From Spirosoma radiotolerans (lineage in GTDB: Bacteria > Bacteroidota > Bacteroidia > Cytophagales > Spirosomataceae): a stretch of 64,000 nucleotides of DNA. Positions 44,475 to 52,984 of this stretch are shown piece after piece (within the stretch, counting starts at the first letter, position 1; the number at the start of each line of letters is the position of its first letter). The stretch is taken from NCBI RefSeq assembly GCF_000974425.1, contig NZ_CP010429.1:5255501-5319500 (forward strand), written 5' to 3'. A program made the translations under genes and the position numbers. The notes under the pieces are model-generated. The model was not told the origin of the DNA. It worked only from the letters and a program-made list of their open reading frames with translations, and ran no database searches.

Positions 44475-47474
44475 TTACTGTTTGAGCAGTTTCAGGCTGG
44501 ATATGTGTCGGCCATCGGCTTCGATCCGCAACAGATACAGCCCCGTCTTGAACTGACTCACATCAAGTTTAAGCTGGTTTGCCACCGAGGTGTAGCCTAA
44601 CGGTTGTGTCAGCCCATCCATAGTGGCGACACTTACCTTTAGCTTCGCTTTCTGATACGCAGCCGGAATCGTTACCAGCGCATAATCGGCCGCGGGGTTA
44701 GGTAATAACCGCCACGCCAGCGCTTCCTCTTCAGCCGATAAGGAAGCAAGTCGGGCACCCGTATTGCAATATACCGTCGTGGTTTGGAACGGATTAGCCG
44801 CGCCAACAATCTGCAAAACAACCTGATGTGCTCCAGCCGTAGCCAGGTTGCCCGGTGCGTCATAACTAAACGCGTGTTGGCCATTATCGCCAAAAGCCGA
44901 TGCCAGATCCTGCCGGTATGTAGTTGCGGTTAAGGTAGTTACCAGAGCGCCATCCCAGCTGACGTTTACCTGCACCGAAGCATTGGGGGTGCCTGCATCC
45001 CTGGCCCAGCCATATTGCCGGTTACAATCGGAGATATCGACCCAGCCCTGTGGGCTTACCAACGTTGTAGGCGCGGGCGTCGGCGTTGGTGCAGGTGTGA
45101 CAGGCGTAGGCGGAGTAACAGGTGGCGTGGGGTCAGGCATGGTGGGCGTGGGCGGCACAGCGTTCCCGGCACAATTGAGGGTAAATGTACCGCCATTCAA
45201 TACGTAATTGCTGTTCTGAACGCGAACCATCACACTGATATCGCTGCCAGTTTTCAGGGCATCGGGTGTATCGAAACTATATCCATGATAGCCATTGCCT
45301 TTCCCTGCCGCTACCAGATCGGCCCGAAACTGAGTAGCCGTTTGCGTCGATACAACCCGGCCACCCGTAACGACCTCAATCACCACGGGATCATTGCCCG
45401 CCGAGCTATTGTAAACCCAGCCATTCAGGCTCGAGCAGCCCTTTCCATCTACGTAGCCTTCATAATTTCCAGCCGCGGTTATCTGCCCGTCATTAACGAC
45501 TAGTGTAGCTGTTGTTTCTGCAAACAGATTGCCGGGATCAGTCGCGCGAATCCGAACCGTATAGGTTCCGGCTTCGGAAGGCGTCCCACTAATTGTCAGA
45601 CCCGATGCCGACAAACCCGCTGGTAAACCACTGATTGTGTACACTAGTTGTGCATTTTCGGGATCAGTAAAGGTATTGGCTGGGATCATTAGGTCGTACC
45701 GTTGATTTCGGCTTGCAACGCCCAAGTTTACCGTAGCCGCTACCGTTGGTGCCTGGTTCGAAGAGGGAGGCTGGCTGGAAGAATAGTACTGAATAACAAC
45801 CGACGCCGAAGCCGAGGCTCCTGATGCATTTGTGGCGACTATTGTAGCCGTATAGTTCCCGGCATTACCGGAAGGCGTCCCAGTGAGGGTCAGGCCGGAA
45901 CCCGATAAACCCGAAGGCAGGTTTTGCCAGGAATACGAGAGCGCTGAATTATTCGGATCAGAGAAATTAGCCGGTAAAGAAGTATTGACGGGACTTCCCA
46001 AGGCAAAGCTCAAGGCTGCATAAGGCGTCGTTAGTATAGGGCTCTGCGATGGTCTGTCGCCCGTTCGATGGGCCGTAAACAGTTCCGAAAACTCCCCTGT
46101 CCAGGCAGGGGAGCTGGATTTGATCCGCACTTTCACCCGGCCATCCGCCCAAGTCGGCAGCACAAAATCCAGCACGTTACCGATTTGGCTGCCGGGTACG
46201 TTACCCACCAAACCGCCCCCTTCGGTATATACATCTATGGTATACTGATTGCCGGAGTTGATGGGTGCCGTAACCATGTAAGGGAGTTGAATATGCTCAC
46301 CCCCGTTGCGATTGATTGGGAATATATAACCCGCCGTAATGCTGGGCGTAGTGGCCGGCTGGCTTGGCTGGCATTGCGAAAAGAAGGCATCGGAAAGCGC
46401 CTGATTCCACCAGTCGGCGACCTGAGGATAGACCGAATCTTTGAAGTGCAGCCCATCCGACCGCCAGTCGGGGCCCGTAAAGCCATCCGTCGAGATACCC
46501 GCAAAACAGTTGTTGATTTGACCGATCAGCTGTTCCTGGGCATTGATGATGTTTTGATCGTAGTCGTGCCCATTTCCAGGAAAGTACGACACTTTGGAAA
46601 TAACCCAGCTCAGTGCACCCATACCCGACTGCGACCGGCTCTTATTAATGACAGTCGTTAAATTATTGACGTAATCCCCCTGCGAACTAACATTGTTATC
46701 GGCTTCGCCCTGATGCCATAAAACCGCCCGAACGCCACTGCGTTTGATGTAATACATAAGGGCTACACCGAATGGGCGATACGGAGACGACTTATTGAAC
46801 GAAGCAACGTTTTCGACACCGTTCGCGGCATCACGCCATTCCGACGAGGAAGTTGCTCCGTAGGAAGCGCCCAGGAACATGACCGGAACACCCAGGCGAG
46901 CCACAAGTCGGTCGCCCAGGCCGCCCCAGATATACATGGCACCATGCGGACCCGACTGCGCACCATTTCCGGCCTGTACCATTTGTTTAGGCAATGCGGT
47001 TTCGTCAATATTCCCCTGAGGCCAGTTATAGTAGCCAAGCACCGACACCCGATCATCCTGGGCGTTGAGGTTATTGGCATAAGGAGAGCCGTACTGGTTC
47101 GATTGACCAGCCGTAATGAAGACTTCGCCCACACCTACCCGGTCCAGTGTCCAGTTGCCCACTTCGGAGCCACCGGCCAGCGCACGAACCTGAAGACTGT
47201 ACCAGCCGCCGGCCAGCGTCAGTGAACCCGAGAAAGCACCATTGCTGGCGGATCCAATGGTTGTCCAATCTACCGACTGCCCACCATTGATGGCGGTGGC
47301 TTTAACCTGAAAACTGGAAGCGGAGGTCGGGCAGTTACCCTGAATAGGAACTTGGGCCTGATTGCCATTATCGCGTTGGAAAACCATCCGGGAAAGCGGC
47401 ATGGTAATCTGGGAGTAACCCAATAGAGGCAATAAAAAAAGGAGCGTAGAGATAGTACAGACGATACGGTTCAT
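44475..47474 (-). CDS. Sialate O-acetylesterase-like (SASA) multi-domain T9SS protein
   Basis: A 999-residue protein from the ATG at 47474. Signal peptide (VCTISTLLFLLPLLGYSQ), then an SGNH/SASA esterase domain: ITAGQSNQYG (about 120-129, nucleophile Ser), FLGASYGATSSSEW, LWHQGEADNN (about 252-261) and SDGLHFKDSVYP (about 340-351, catalytic His). Two putative-Ig (He_PIG) repeats at about 480-560 and 580-660 (both with LPAGLSASGL-like SGLxxSG motifs), two copies of a GWVxxxxxxN module (about 670-765 and 820-915) split by a Thr/Pro linker, and a type A T9SS sorting domain at the end (LRLLPNPAADYALVTIP onward). Likely deacetylates a glycan outside the cell. Confidence 0.85.
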   Translation of the reverse strand: MNRIVCTISTLLFLLPLLGYSQITMPLSRMVFQRDNGNQAQVPIQGNCPTSASSFQVKATAINGGQSVDWTTIGSASNGAFSGSLTLAGGWYSLQVRALAGGSEVGNWTLDRVGVGEVFITAGQSNQYGSPYANNLNAQDDRVSVLGYYNWPQGNIDETALPKQMVQAGNGAQSGPHGAMYIWGGLGDRLVARLGVPVMFLGASYGATSSSEWRDAANGVENVASFNKSSPYRPFGVALMYYIKRSGVRAVLWHQGEADNNVSSQGDYVNNLTTVINKSRSQSGMGALSWVISKVSYFPGNGHDYDQNIINAQEQLIGQINNCFAGISTDGFTGPDWRSDGLHFKDSVYPQVADWWNQALSDAFFSQCQPSQPATTPSITAGYIFPINRNGGEHIQLPYMVTAPINSGNQYTIDVYTEGGGLVGNVPGSQIGNVLDFVLPTWADGRVKVRIKSSSPAWTGEFSELFTAHRTGDRPSQSPILTTPYAALSFALGSPVNTSLPANFSDPNNSALSYSWQNLPSGLSGSGLTLTGTPSGNAGNYTATIVATNASGASASASVVIQYYSSSQPPSSNQAPTVAATVNLGVASRNQRYDLMIPANTFTDPENAQLVYTISGLPAGLSASGLTISGTPSEAGTYTVRIRATDPGNLFAETTATLVVNDGQITAAGNYEGYVDGKGCSSLNGWVYNSSAGNDPVVIEVVTGGRVVSTQTATQFRADLVAAGKGNGYHGYSFDTPDALKTGSDISVMVRVQNSNYVLNGGTFTLNCAGNAVPPTPTMPDPTPPVTPPTPVTPAPTPTPAPTTLVSPQGWVDISDCNRQYGWARDAGTPNASVQVNVSWDGALVTTLTATTYRQDLASAFGDNGQHAFSYDAPGNLATAGAHQVVLQIVGAANPFQTTTVYCNTGARLASLSAEEEALAWRLLPNPAADYALVTIPAAYQKAKLKVSVATMDGLTQPLGYTSVANQLKLDVSQFKTGLYLLRIEADGRHISSLKLLKQ

Positions 47475-48130
47475 TGGAAAAAACAACCTGAAAATTAGAA
47501 AAGATTAAAATTTAGTCATCAAATGGCTGTGTTTAGAAGCTAGAGTTTAAAGGAGTCTGACGGAGATTCCGTAAAGAATTTGTCGTTTTGGTCTGATGAA
47601 TTACCAGCATGTGGAGACTGGATTCTGGGAAGATATTCTACGTATGATGAAGAATACCACAAGGCTAAGGCGTAATGAAGACAATACCCATCTGTTCCCA
47701 AGGCCAAATGTTGCCTAATGAGCAGGTGTCACTTATTCGCCGATTGTGTGGAAAATTAATGTCTAGTATATAGACTTACTGTATTTCAACGCAAAAAATA
47801 GCTGAAGCTTATGTTCTGTTGAGAAGATGACTAGCAATAAGCCAAAATAGTGGCTGAAAAAGCGCTGTGGCATCAGTGCTTTTTCACCCATTCAATGTAG
47901 GCATTTGGGGCCTGACAGCGTTTAAACGCCATAAAATTACGCGCCAGCAGGCCACCAAGATGCCCTATGTTCACTGGCCGAATTTTTAATGCTATTTTAA
48001 TACAAAGCAGGTAGGCCCTGGCATTAACCCGTACCAATATGGGATCAACGCCAGGGCCCTGGCAATATAGATTGAAATTTAGGCTGAACGCTTGGCCGTA
48101 TGGTGCTACACGATGCCGCTATGCATCCGC
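47475..48130. other. Gap holding a decayed coding remnant and a hairpin
   Basis: 656 bases upstream of the esterase-like gene and downstream of the VOC gene. A minus-strand remnant is listed separately (47873-48118). A hairpin at 48017-48060 (GCCCTGGC.../...GCCAGGGC) falls within it. No other supported gene; the part next to the esterase start is likely its promoter region. Confidence 0.45.
47873..48118 (-). pseudogene. Protein fragment without a start codon
   Basis: On the minus strand an open frame of about 81 codons runs from just after an in-frame TAG to a TGA at 47873. It has no ATG near its start and ends with NIGHLGGLLARNFMAFKRCQ and APNAYIEWVKKH, which has the composition of real protein. 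It may be the C-terminal remnant of a lost gene. An imperfect palindrome overlaps its first half, so part of the open frame could be chance. Family not recognised. Confidence 0.35.
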
Positions 48131-48487
48131 CTAGTTAGTAAATTCAAGTAACTCGATACGGTTCCCAAACGGGTCGCGGAAGAAAAACCGCTGTCGCCCA
48201 TCAATGTCTGACGAGTACGAAATAGCTACTCCTTTCTGCTCTAATTCGTGCTTCGCCCCGGCTAGGTCTTCGACTTCGAAGGCGGGATGCCGCAGCGACA
48301 AACTTCCTCCCGGTTCTTCCCGTAAGTGCAATTGTATACCGGCTATCTCAAACCAGATGGCTCCTCCCGGATGCTCGCCCGGAATTTCCCGAAGGTTCAG
48401 TACCTGGCTGTAAAAAGCTCGGGCCTCGGCCGTTTTCCCTTCCGGAATAGATATGAGAATGTGATCTAAGCGGGTAAACTGGATCAT
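48131..48487 (-). CDS. VOC/glyoxalase family protein
   Basis: A 118-residue single-domain protein. It begins TRLDHILISIPEGKTAEARAF (Hx8E-like metal site), has a central strand IWFEIAGIQLHLREE, AFEVEDLAGAKHEL (about 72-85), and ends RFFFRDPFGNRIELLEF (about 100-116), the common VOC ending with a metal Glu. Function could be lyase, dioxygenase-like or binding. Starts 5 bases after the aldo/keto reductase stop, so the two likely form an operon. Confidence 0.88.
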   Translation of the reverse strand: MIQFTRLDHILISIPEGKTAEARAFYSQVLNLREIPGEHPGGAIWFEIAGIQLHLREEPGGSLSLRHPAFEVEDLAGAKHELEQKGVAISYSSDIDGRQRFFFRDPFGNRIELLEFTN

Positions 48488-48491
48488 TGTT

Positions 48492-49529
48492 TCAGTAGAA
48501 TCTTGGGAGTGGATTCAACGTCAAATTTTGGCGCTGGTGCCAATAGGGATATATGGTTGGCACATCGCTGGCCGTGTCCAGTTTCTTTAGCTGTTCTAGG
48601 GTCAAATTCCAGCCGACCGCATCCAGATTTTGCCGGAGTTGCTCTTCGTTGCGGGCACCAATGATGATGCTCGACACCGTTGGCCGCTGCAACAGCCAGT
48701 TGAGTGATACCTGCGCTACCGACTTGCCGGTTTCGGCGGCTACTTCCTCCAGCGCATCGGTGATGGTGTAAAAAACTTCTTCAGAAACCGCCGACTGCGG
48801 CACCGGGCTTTTGCCTTCAGACACTCGCCCTTCGGTTGGCGCGGGCTTGTTGCGGCCATATTTTCCGCCCAGACGACCACCCGCTAGTGGACTCCAGATA
48901 AACGCACCTACTTTCTGGTCGAGGCCAAGGGGCATCAGTTCCCACTCGTATTCCCGATTCACCAGCGAGTAGTAAACCTGGTGGGCTACGAACCGATTCC
49001 AGCCGTATTTTTCGGAAATAGCCAGCGATTTCATTAGATGCCAGCCCGAATAGTTCGAGCAGGCAATGTAACGAACCTTGCCGCTCTGGACAAGATCGTC
49101 CAGCGTACGTATGGTTTCTTCCAGCGGAGTAACTCCGTCGAAACCATGCATGTGGTAAATATCGATGTAGTCGGTTTTCAGGCGTTTCAAACTGCCTTCA
49201 CATTGCCTGAGCAAGTGAAAGCGGGATGATCCCTGATTATTAGGGCCTTCCCCAAAGGGAAATGTAGCTTTGGTCGAGATCAGCAGATCATCGCGCTTGC
49301 CGACAATAGCCTTACCCAAAATTTCCTCCGCCAGCCCGTCCGAATAAATGTCGGCGGTATCGAACAGATTGACGCCAGCATCGAGGCACAGATTGACCAG
49401 CCGCGTGGCCTCGTCAACCTGAGTGCTGCCCCAGCCCTTAAAAAATTCGTTGCCTCCGCCAAACGTAGCCGTACCAAAACTCAATACCGGCACCTGTAGT
49501 CCTGATCCACCTAGTTGTCTGTAGTCCAT
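48492..49529 (-). CDS. Aldo/keto reductase
   Basis: A 345-residue TIM-barrel enzyme from the ATG at 49529 (a GTG 14 codons upstream is less likely). Catalytic tetrad: Asp and Tyr in LFDTADIYSDGLAEEIL (about 52-68), Lys in LISTKATFPFG (about 83-93), and His in YIDIYHMHGFD (about 120-130). NADP-binding end: TVSSIIIGARNEEQLRQNL (about 298-316). Close to the YajO/AKR11-12 type groups. Usually reduces aldehydes/ketones; substrate unknown. Confidence 0.92.
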   Translation of the reverse strand: MDYRQLGGSGLQVPVLSFGTATFGGGNEFFKGWGSTQVDEATRLVNLCLDAGVNLFDTADIYSDGLAEEILGKAIVGKRDDLLISTKATFPFGEGPNNQGSSRFHLLRQCEGSLKRLKTDYIDIYHMHGFDGVTPLEETIRTLDDLVQSGKVRYIACSNYSGWHLMKSLAISEKYGWNRFVAHQVYYSLVNREYEWELMPLGLDQKVGAFIWSPLAGGRLGGKYGRNKPAPTEGRVSEGKSPVPQSAVSEEVFYTITDALEEVAAETGKSVAQVSLNWLLQRPTVSSIIIGARNEEQLRQNLDAVGWNLTLEQLKKLDTASDVPTIYPYWHQRQNLTLNPLPRFY

Positions 49530-49736
49530 AGTTAAGTCATTTCCAGCTTTTCCAGCCTGCTTTTCTGACACAACGCCGTGGCTCCGGTAAAGGTTATCTT
49601 CAGAACATGTTCTTTTCTCCTCGTGTTCCTACGGTTCATGAAGACACGAACCGCACGTCTGGTAAGTAAGGCGGACTGGTGTGAGCGGTCCGTAAAGACA
49701 CGAGCCGAGGATAGGTGCCCATAAACCCACTTTGGA

Positions 49737-50399
49737 TCAGGCCGTTGCCCCTTTGTGCAGTTCAGCGTCCTCCTCCCAGAAAGCACACAGAGTTTGTTTC
49801 AGCGAAAAGGCAAGACCATAGCAGGCAATCTGATTCCGGTAGGATCTGTAAGGAGCCACAAACTGCGGATACGACCGCAGATTCGCAGGAGCCAAAGGCG
49901 AGATAGTTAAAACAGAGAGAATATCACCCTCTTTTAGCATAGTCCAATCGGCGTCAGTAAGCTGAGGCTCATCGACCAAATAATTCTGTCCTTTATCATC
50001 GACGCCCGCTTGCAGGTAATGGCCGTAAGCCGCCAGCAAAAACGCCAGCGATGATATATCTTTCCCCTGTTTGAGCCGGTCAAGCAAAGTTGGAATGACG
50101 AATTCCTGTAGCCTAGACGCTCCATCGCGGCATAAATGGCTTAATGAATCACCCTCTACCGGTTTTGACAGGCAATTCAATAACTGGACGATTGGCTCTT
50201 CTACATCGTCGGAAAGTGCCATTGAGGCCAGTGATTTGCCCGTTGTCGTTAAAAATGTGCGCAGATACGTATTAATAGAGCCATCTCCCATAGCTTCCTG
50301 TATTGTTCGATGGCCGGCCAGAATAGCCGGATACGCCAGTACGCTATGCGACGCATTGACGAGGGGGCGCGTTGAGGCCTCCTGAGTGGTTGTAAACAT
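49737..50399 (-). pseudogene. Stand-alone C-terminal domain of mannitol 2-dehydrogenase (probable remnant)
   Basis: A 220-residue open frame from an ATG at 50399. It matches only the C-terminal helical domain of polyol-specific long-chain (mannitol/fructuronate) dehydrogenases: VNASHSVLAYPAILAGHRTI (about 14-33) is the NxxHS active-site region, DGASRLQEFVIPTLL (about 94-108) and LAFLLAAYGHYLQAGVDDKG (about 117-136) follow in the family order. The N-terminal Rossmann domain is missing and is not encoded upstream in this frame (a stop lies about 15 codons above the ATG). The catalytic Lys expected five residues before the Asn is Thr. Probably inactive; could be a reused domain. Confidence 0.65.
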
Positions 50400-50460
50400 A
50401 CAGAATTGATGTTGCGTGTTGTTGATGTCGAATTAGCGCGTGCCTATTTTCACCATACAG

Positions 50461-50543
50461 GTGTTGTCCTAACGGGCTTTAGCTCGTATGTTAATGGGAC
50501 GGTAATACGGGCTGAAGCCTGTAGATACGAAGGAAGACAACAC
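50461..50543. repeat. Compound palindrome upstream of the dehydrogenase fragment
   Basis: Outer arms GTGTTGTC (50461-50468) and GACAACAC (50536-50543); inner arms 50472-50488 and 50506-50522 (ACGGGCTTTAGCTCGTA against TACGGGCTGAAGCCTGT) pair imperfectly. Similar ACGGGCTTCAGCCCGTA motifs are, I believe, common intergenic repeats in Spirosoma-type genomes. Confidence 0.5.
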
Positions 50544-50613
50544 AGACAGGCCGGAGAAATAGATTCTCTGGTCCTGGTGTTGTTTTCTACGCCTGAAGGT
50601 GAAAGAACGTTAC

Positions 50614-50925
50614 TTATGCAAAAAAACTAGGCCTTTTAAACGTGCCTGCTGGCTGCCAACTGGCATCCCGACGACGCAGGGCCTGCGCGATCGTAATGAT
50701 TTGATCGGCCAGTTTACCCTGCTCTTCAATGTCGGCCTGATTGTAGTTTTGTTGACGACCCGGTTCCCACTCGAACAACTCAGTTTTAGCATCATAGATA
50801 CCAACGGGAACCCGTTTTGTATTTCTTGATAGGTTTTGTAAAACGGACATAGCTTCTGAATGAGTAGACGAGCCGATGTGATGATACTGTCCGTTAAGCA
50901 TATATAAAACAGAAAAACGATTCAT
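50614..50925 (-). CDS. Small hypothetical protein
   Basis: A 103-residue soluble protein. N-terminal half has strand-helix-strand character (RFSVLYMLNGQYHHIGSST, HSEAMSVLQNLSRN), with YDAKTELFEWEPGRQQNY (about 44-61) in the middle and a charged helix then FKRPSFFA at the end. No domain recognised. Codon use and ATG start look normal. Its neighbours (dehydrogenase fragment, LacI) give no clear clue. Confidence 0.55.
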   Translation of the reverse strand: MNRFSVLYMLNGQYHHIGSSTHSEAMSVLQNLSRNTKRVPVGIYDAKTELFEWEPGRQQNYNQADIEEQGKLADQIITIAQALRRRDASWQPAGTFKRPSFFA

Positions 50926-51356
50926 GCTGATGAAAATTAAGTGAATACAACGGCTTAGCGATTGCCAGCCAGAAAAGACCCGCCAAATGGGGTCTGGTGA
51001 CGGGTCAAAGCCTCGAACACCCCAGCATGCCGATTGATAAATGTTAAAACTGACTCCCGAACCAGGCTTTTCAGGTTACCTGCCGTTACCTGGTTCGTTG
51101 TATTATGATTGTGTATGAAGTTCATCGTTTTGTTTGTTTAGCAGTCCACTCGGCCATGCCCTCTGTACATACTTGGGCAGCCCGAAGAATAGACCTGTTG
51201 GCTTGTCTGTGAATGCATTCGTCACCGATTTTCTGCGCGCTTATCCAACTCCTCTATGCTTATACTCACACTTGATAAGCCGCTCTTACTAAGCGAATTC
51301 ACATTGCGACATGGTACTGATTTGTCAGCTATAAAACCCCAGCCAAATTAGTTTGG

Positions 51357-51370
51357 TTTAAACGTTTCAA
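51357..51370. promoter_or_regulatory. LacI-type operator-like site 1
   Basis: TTTAAACGTTTCAA: near-palindrome with central CG, the style of LacI/GalR operators. About 183 bases upstream of the LacI gene. Confidence 0.4.
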
Positions 51371-51388
51371 CGGTTTAGGCCTAAACCG
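51371..51388. promoter_or_regulatory. Perfect 18-base palindrome
   Basis: CGGTTTAGGCCTAAACCG is exactly self-complementary and adjoins operator-like site 1. Confidence 0.4.
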
Positions 51389-51505
51389 GCGAAAGTTCTT
51401 TATATAGCGGCCTAAATTTAACGGAATAGTACAATTTTTAGTGCAATTTTATTCCTTTTCGATGAACATACGGCCCTTAGGAGCGATACCTGAACAATTC
51501 AATTG

Positions 51506-51519
51506 TTTAAACGATTAAA
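51506..51519. promoter_or_regulatory. LacI-type operator-like site 2
   Basis: TTTAAACGATTAAA, same core as site 1, 20 bases before the ATG of the LacI gene; suggests autoregulation. Confidence 0.45.
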
Positions 51520-51539
51520 TTATTTATTGACTTTTTCCT

Positions 51540-52592
51540 ATGTTTGCTCCCATGACCAGGAAGACATCGCTGAAGGATATTGCTCAGTTAGTGGGCGTTT
51601 CAACAACGCTCGTTTCGTATGTCCTTAACAATCAGAAGATAAACCGGATCAACAAACAAGTGGCCGAGAAAATTAGGGAAGTGGCCAGATCACTGAACTA
51701 TCAGCCCAACCAGATTGCCAAGAGTCTCAAGACAAATAAGACCTTCACGCTGGGCCTGGTGGTATCCGATATTTCGAATCCGTTTTCGTCGTCGCTGGCG
51801 CGTATTATTGAAGATGAAGCCGATACGTATAATTATACCGTCCTCTTTGGAAGCTCGGATGAAAAGCTTCAGAAGTCGCAAAAGCTCATTACGACCTTGC
51901 TCAACAGGCAAGTCGATGGCTTATTGATTGCGCCCCCCGAAGGCGCTGAGCCACAGCTTGCCGAGCTGCAACGACAAGGTATTCCGTTTGTCCTGATCGA
52001 CCGTTATTTCCCGGACCTTAAAACCAATTATGTGGCTTTAGACAATTACGGAGCCATTTATACAGCTGTGCAGCACCTGATCGATTCGGGGTATCAGCGG
52101 ATCGGGCTCATTACATTTCAGACGAGCCTAATCACGTTGCAGGATCGCAAACAGGGTTACCTATCGGCTCTTAAGGATAACCATATCCCGATTCGCAAAA
52201 CGTGGGTGAAAGAATTAGGCATCGGGTCGATAGAAGCCGATGTCAGAAAGGCGGTGAGCGATCTTACCACAGGTCCAAAACCCGTCGACGCGCTTCTGTT
52301 TGCGTCCAATACCCTTGCCTTGTATGGGTTGCAGCAGCTCAACGCCTTGCACCGGAGCGTTCCTGAAGACATTGCCGTCGTCAGCATCGATCAGGCCGAA
52401 GCCTACAACCTGTTTCAAACCCCGATAACCTACATAAAACAGCCCCTGCTGGAAATGGGCCAGTTGGCAACCAAAATTCTGCTGAATGCCATCAAGAAAA
52501 ATAACACCATCACGCAGGCTAATCTCGAAGGAGAATTAGTCATTCGGGATTCGACAAGAGCGATTGAGAAGGAAATAATGCTAATGAATTAA
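51540..52592 (+). CDS. LacI/GalR family transcriptional regulator
   Basis: A 350-residue repressor-type protein. HTH: TSLKDIAQLVGVSTTLVSYV (about 9-28) with hinge NQIAKSLKTNKTFTLGLVVS (about 57-76). Periplasmic-binding-like sensor domain follows (NPFSSSLARIIEDEADTYNY; RQVDGLLIAPPEG; LIDRYFPDL; AVVSIDQAEAYNL). Usual length is 330-350. An ATG at 51552 is an alternative start. Its sugar effector and targets are unknown; a mannitol dehydrogenase fragment lies 1.2 kb away, hinting at a lost polyol operon. Confidence 0.93.
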   Translation: MFAPMTRKTSLKDIAQLVGVSTTLVSYVLNNQKINRINKQVAEKIREVARSLNYQPNQIAKSLKTNKTFTLGLVVSDISNPFSSSLARIIEDEADTYNYTVLFGSSDEKLQKSQKLITTLLNRQVDGLLIAPPEGAEPQLAELQRQGIPFVLIDRYFPDLKTNYVALDNYGAIYTAVQHLIDSGYQRIGLITFQTSLITLQDRKQGYLSALKDNHIPIRKTWVKELGIGSIEADVRKAVSDLTTGPKPVDALLFASNTLALYGLQQLNALHRSVPEDIAVVSIDQAEAYNLFQTPITYIKQPLLEMGQLATKILLNAIKKNNTITQANLEGELVIRDSTRAIEKEIMLMN

Positions 52593-52662
52593 AGACTAAA
52601 GTTTACTTGATTCATAACACCAAAGACTTTCCTTGATTAACTAGTTGTTATATCAATGACTA

Positions 52663-52890
52663 ATGAACAACTCGATGGACGAGTTGAAACTATATAATGT
52701 TGTAGCACTCACAAGAGCTATATCTGAACACAATCTCCGCCGGGGTGATATTGGTGTTTTAATTGACATCGGTCCTAACAGCCACTATATGCTGGAATTT
52801 GCAGACCGTAATGGGGTTACATATGCCATGCCTATCGTCAGTATAGAAGGATTAATAAAAGTGTATCTGCACGCCGATATGGTAGAATAA
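52663..52890 (+). CDS. DUF4926 protein
   Basis: A 75-residue protein. KLYNVVALTRAISEHNLRRG, then DIGVLIDIGPNSHYMLEFAD and RNGVTYAMPIVSIEGLIKV follow the DUF4926 plan (small SH3-like barrel). Many family members lie beside toxin or RHS genes, but no such partner is near here. Alternative internal Met at residue 5. Confidence 0.78.
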   Translation: MNNSMDELKLYNVVALTRAISEHNLRRGDIGVLIDIGPNSHYMLEFADRNGVTYAMPIVSIEGLIKVYLHADMVE

Positions 52891-52916
52891 TAAAGGGCAG
52901 TATCAGCAATCTATAC

Positions 52917-52949
52917 AGACACAGATTAGGCTGAGCGTAGTCTGTGTCT
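52917..52949. terminator. Hairpin between DUF4926 and the membrane-protein gene
   Basis: AGACACAGA (52917-52925) and TCTGTGTCT (52941-52949) are complementary with a 15-base loop, between converging genes. Confidence 0.55.
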
Positions 52950-52984
52950 ATATCAAATACTTATCTAAGTAGAGATATATTATT

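Larger units (their letters stand above)
50926..51539. other. Long regulatory gap upstream of the LacI-family gene
   Basis: 614 bases. No gene supported. The last 200 bases are AT-rich and carry two operator-like TTTAAACG sites and a perfect 18-base palindrome (listed separately). Divergent from the small gene at 50925. Confidence 0.5.

Noticed and set aside
45015..45503. 162-codon plus-strand frame inside the esterase-like gene
   Set aside because: Antisense to repeated T/P/V codons of the linker and module; Arg/His-rich shadow.
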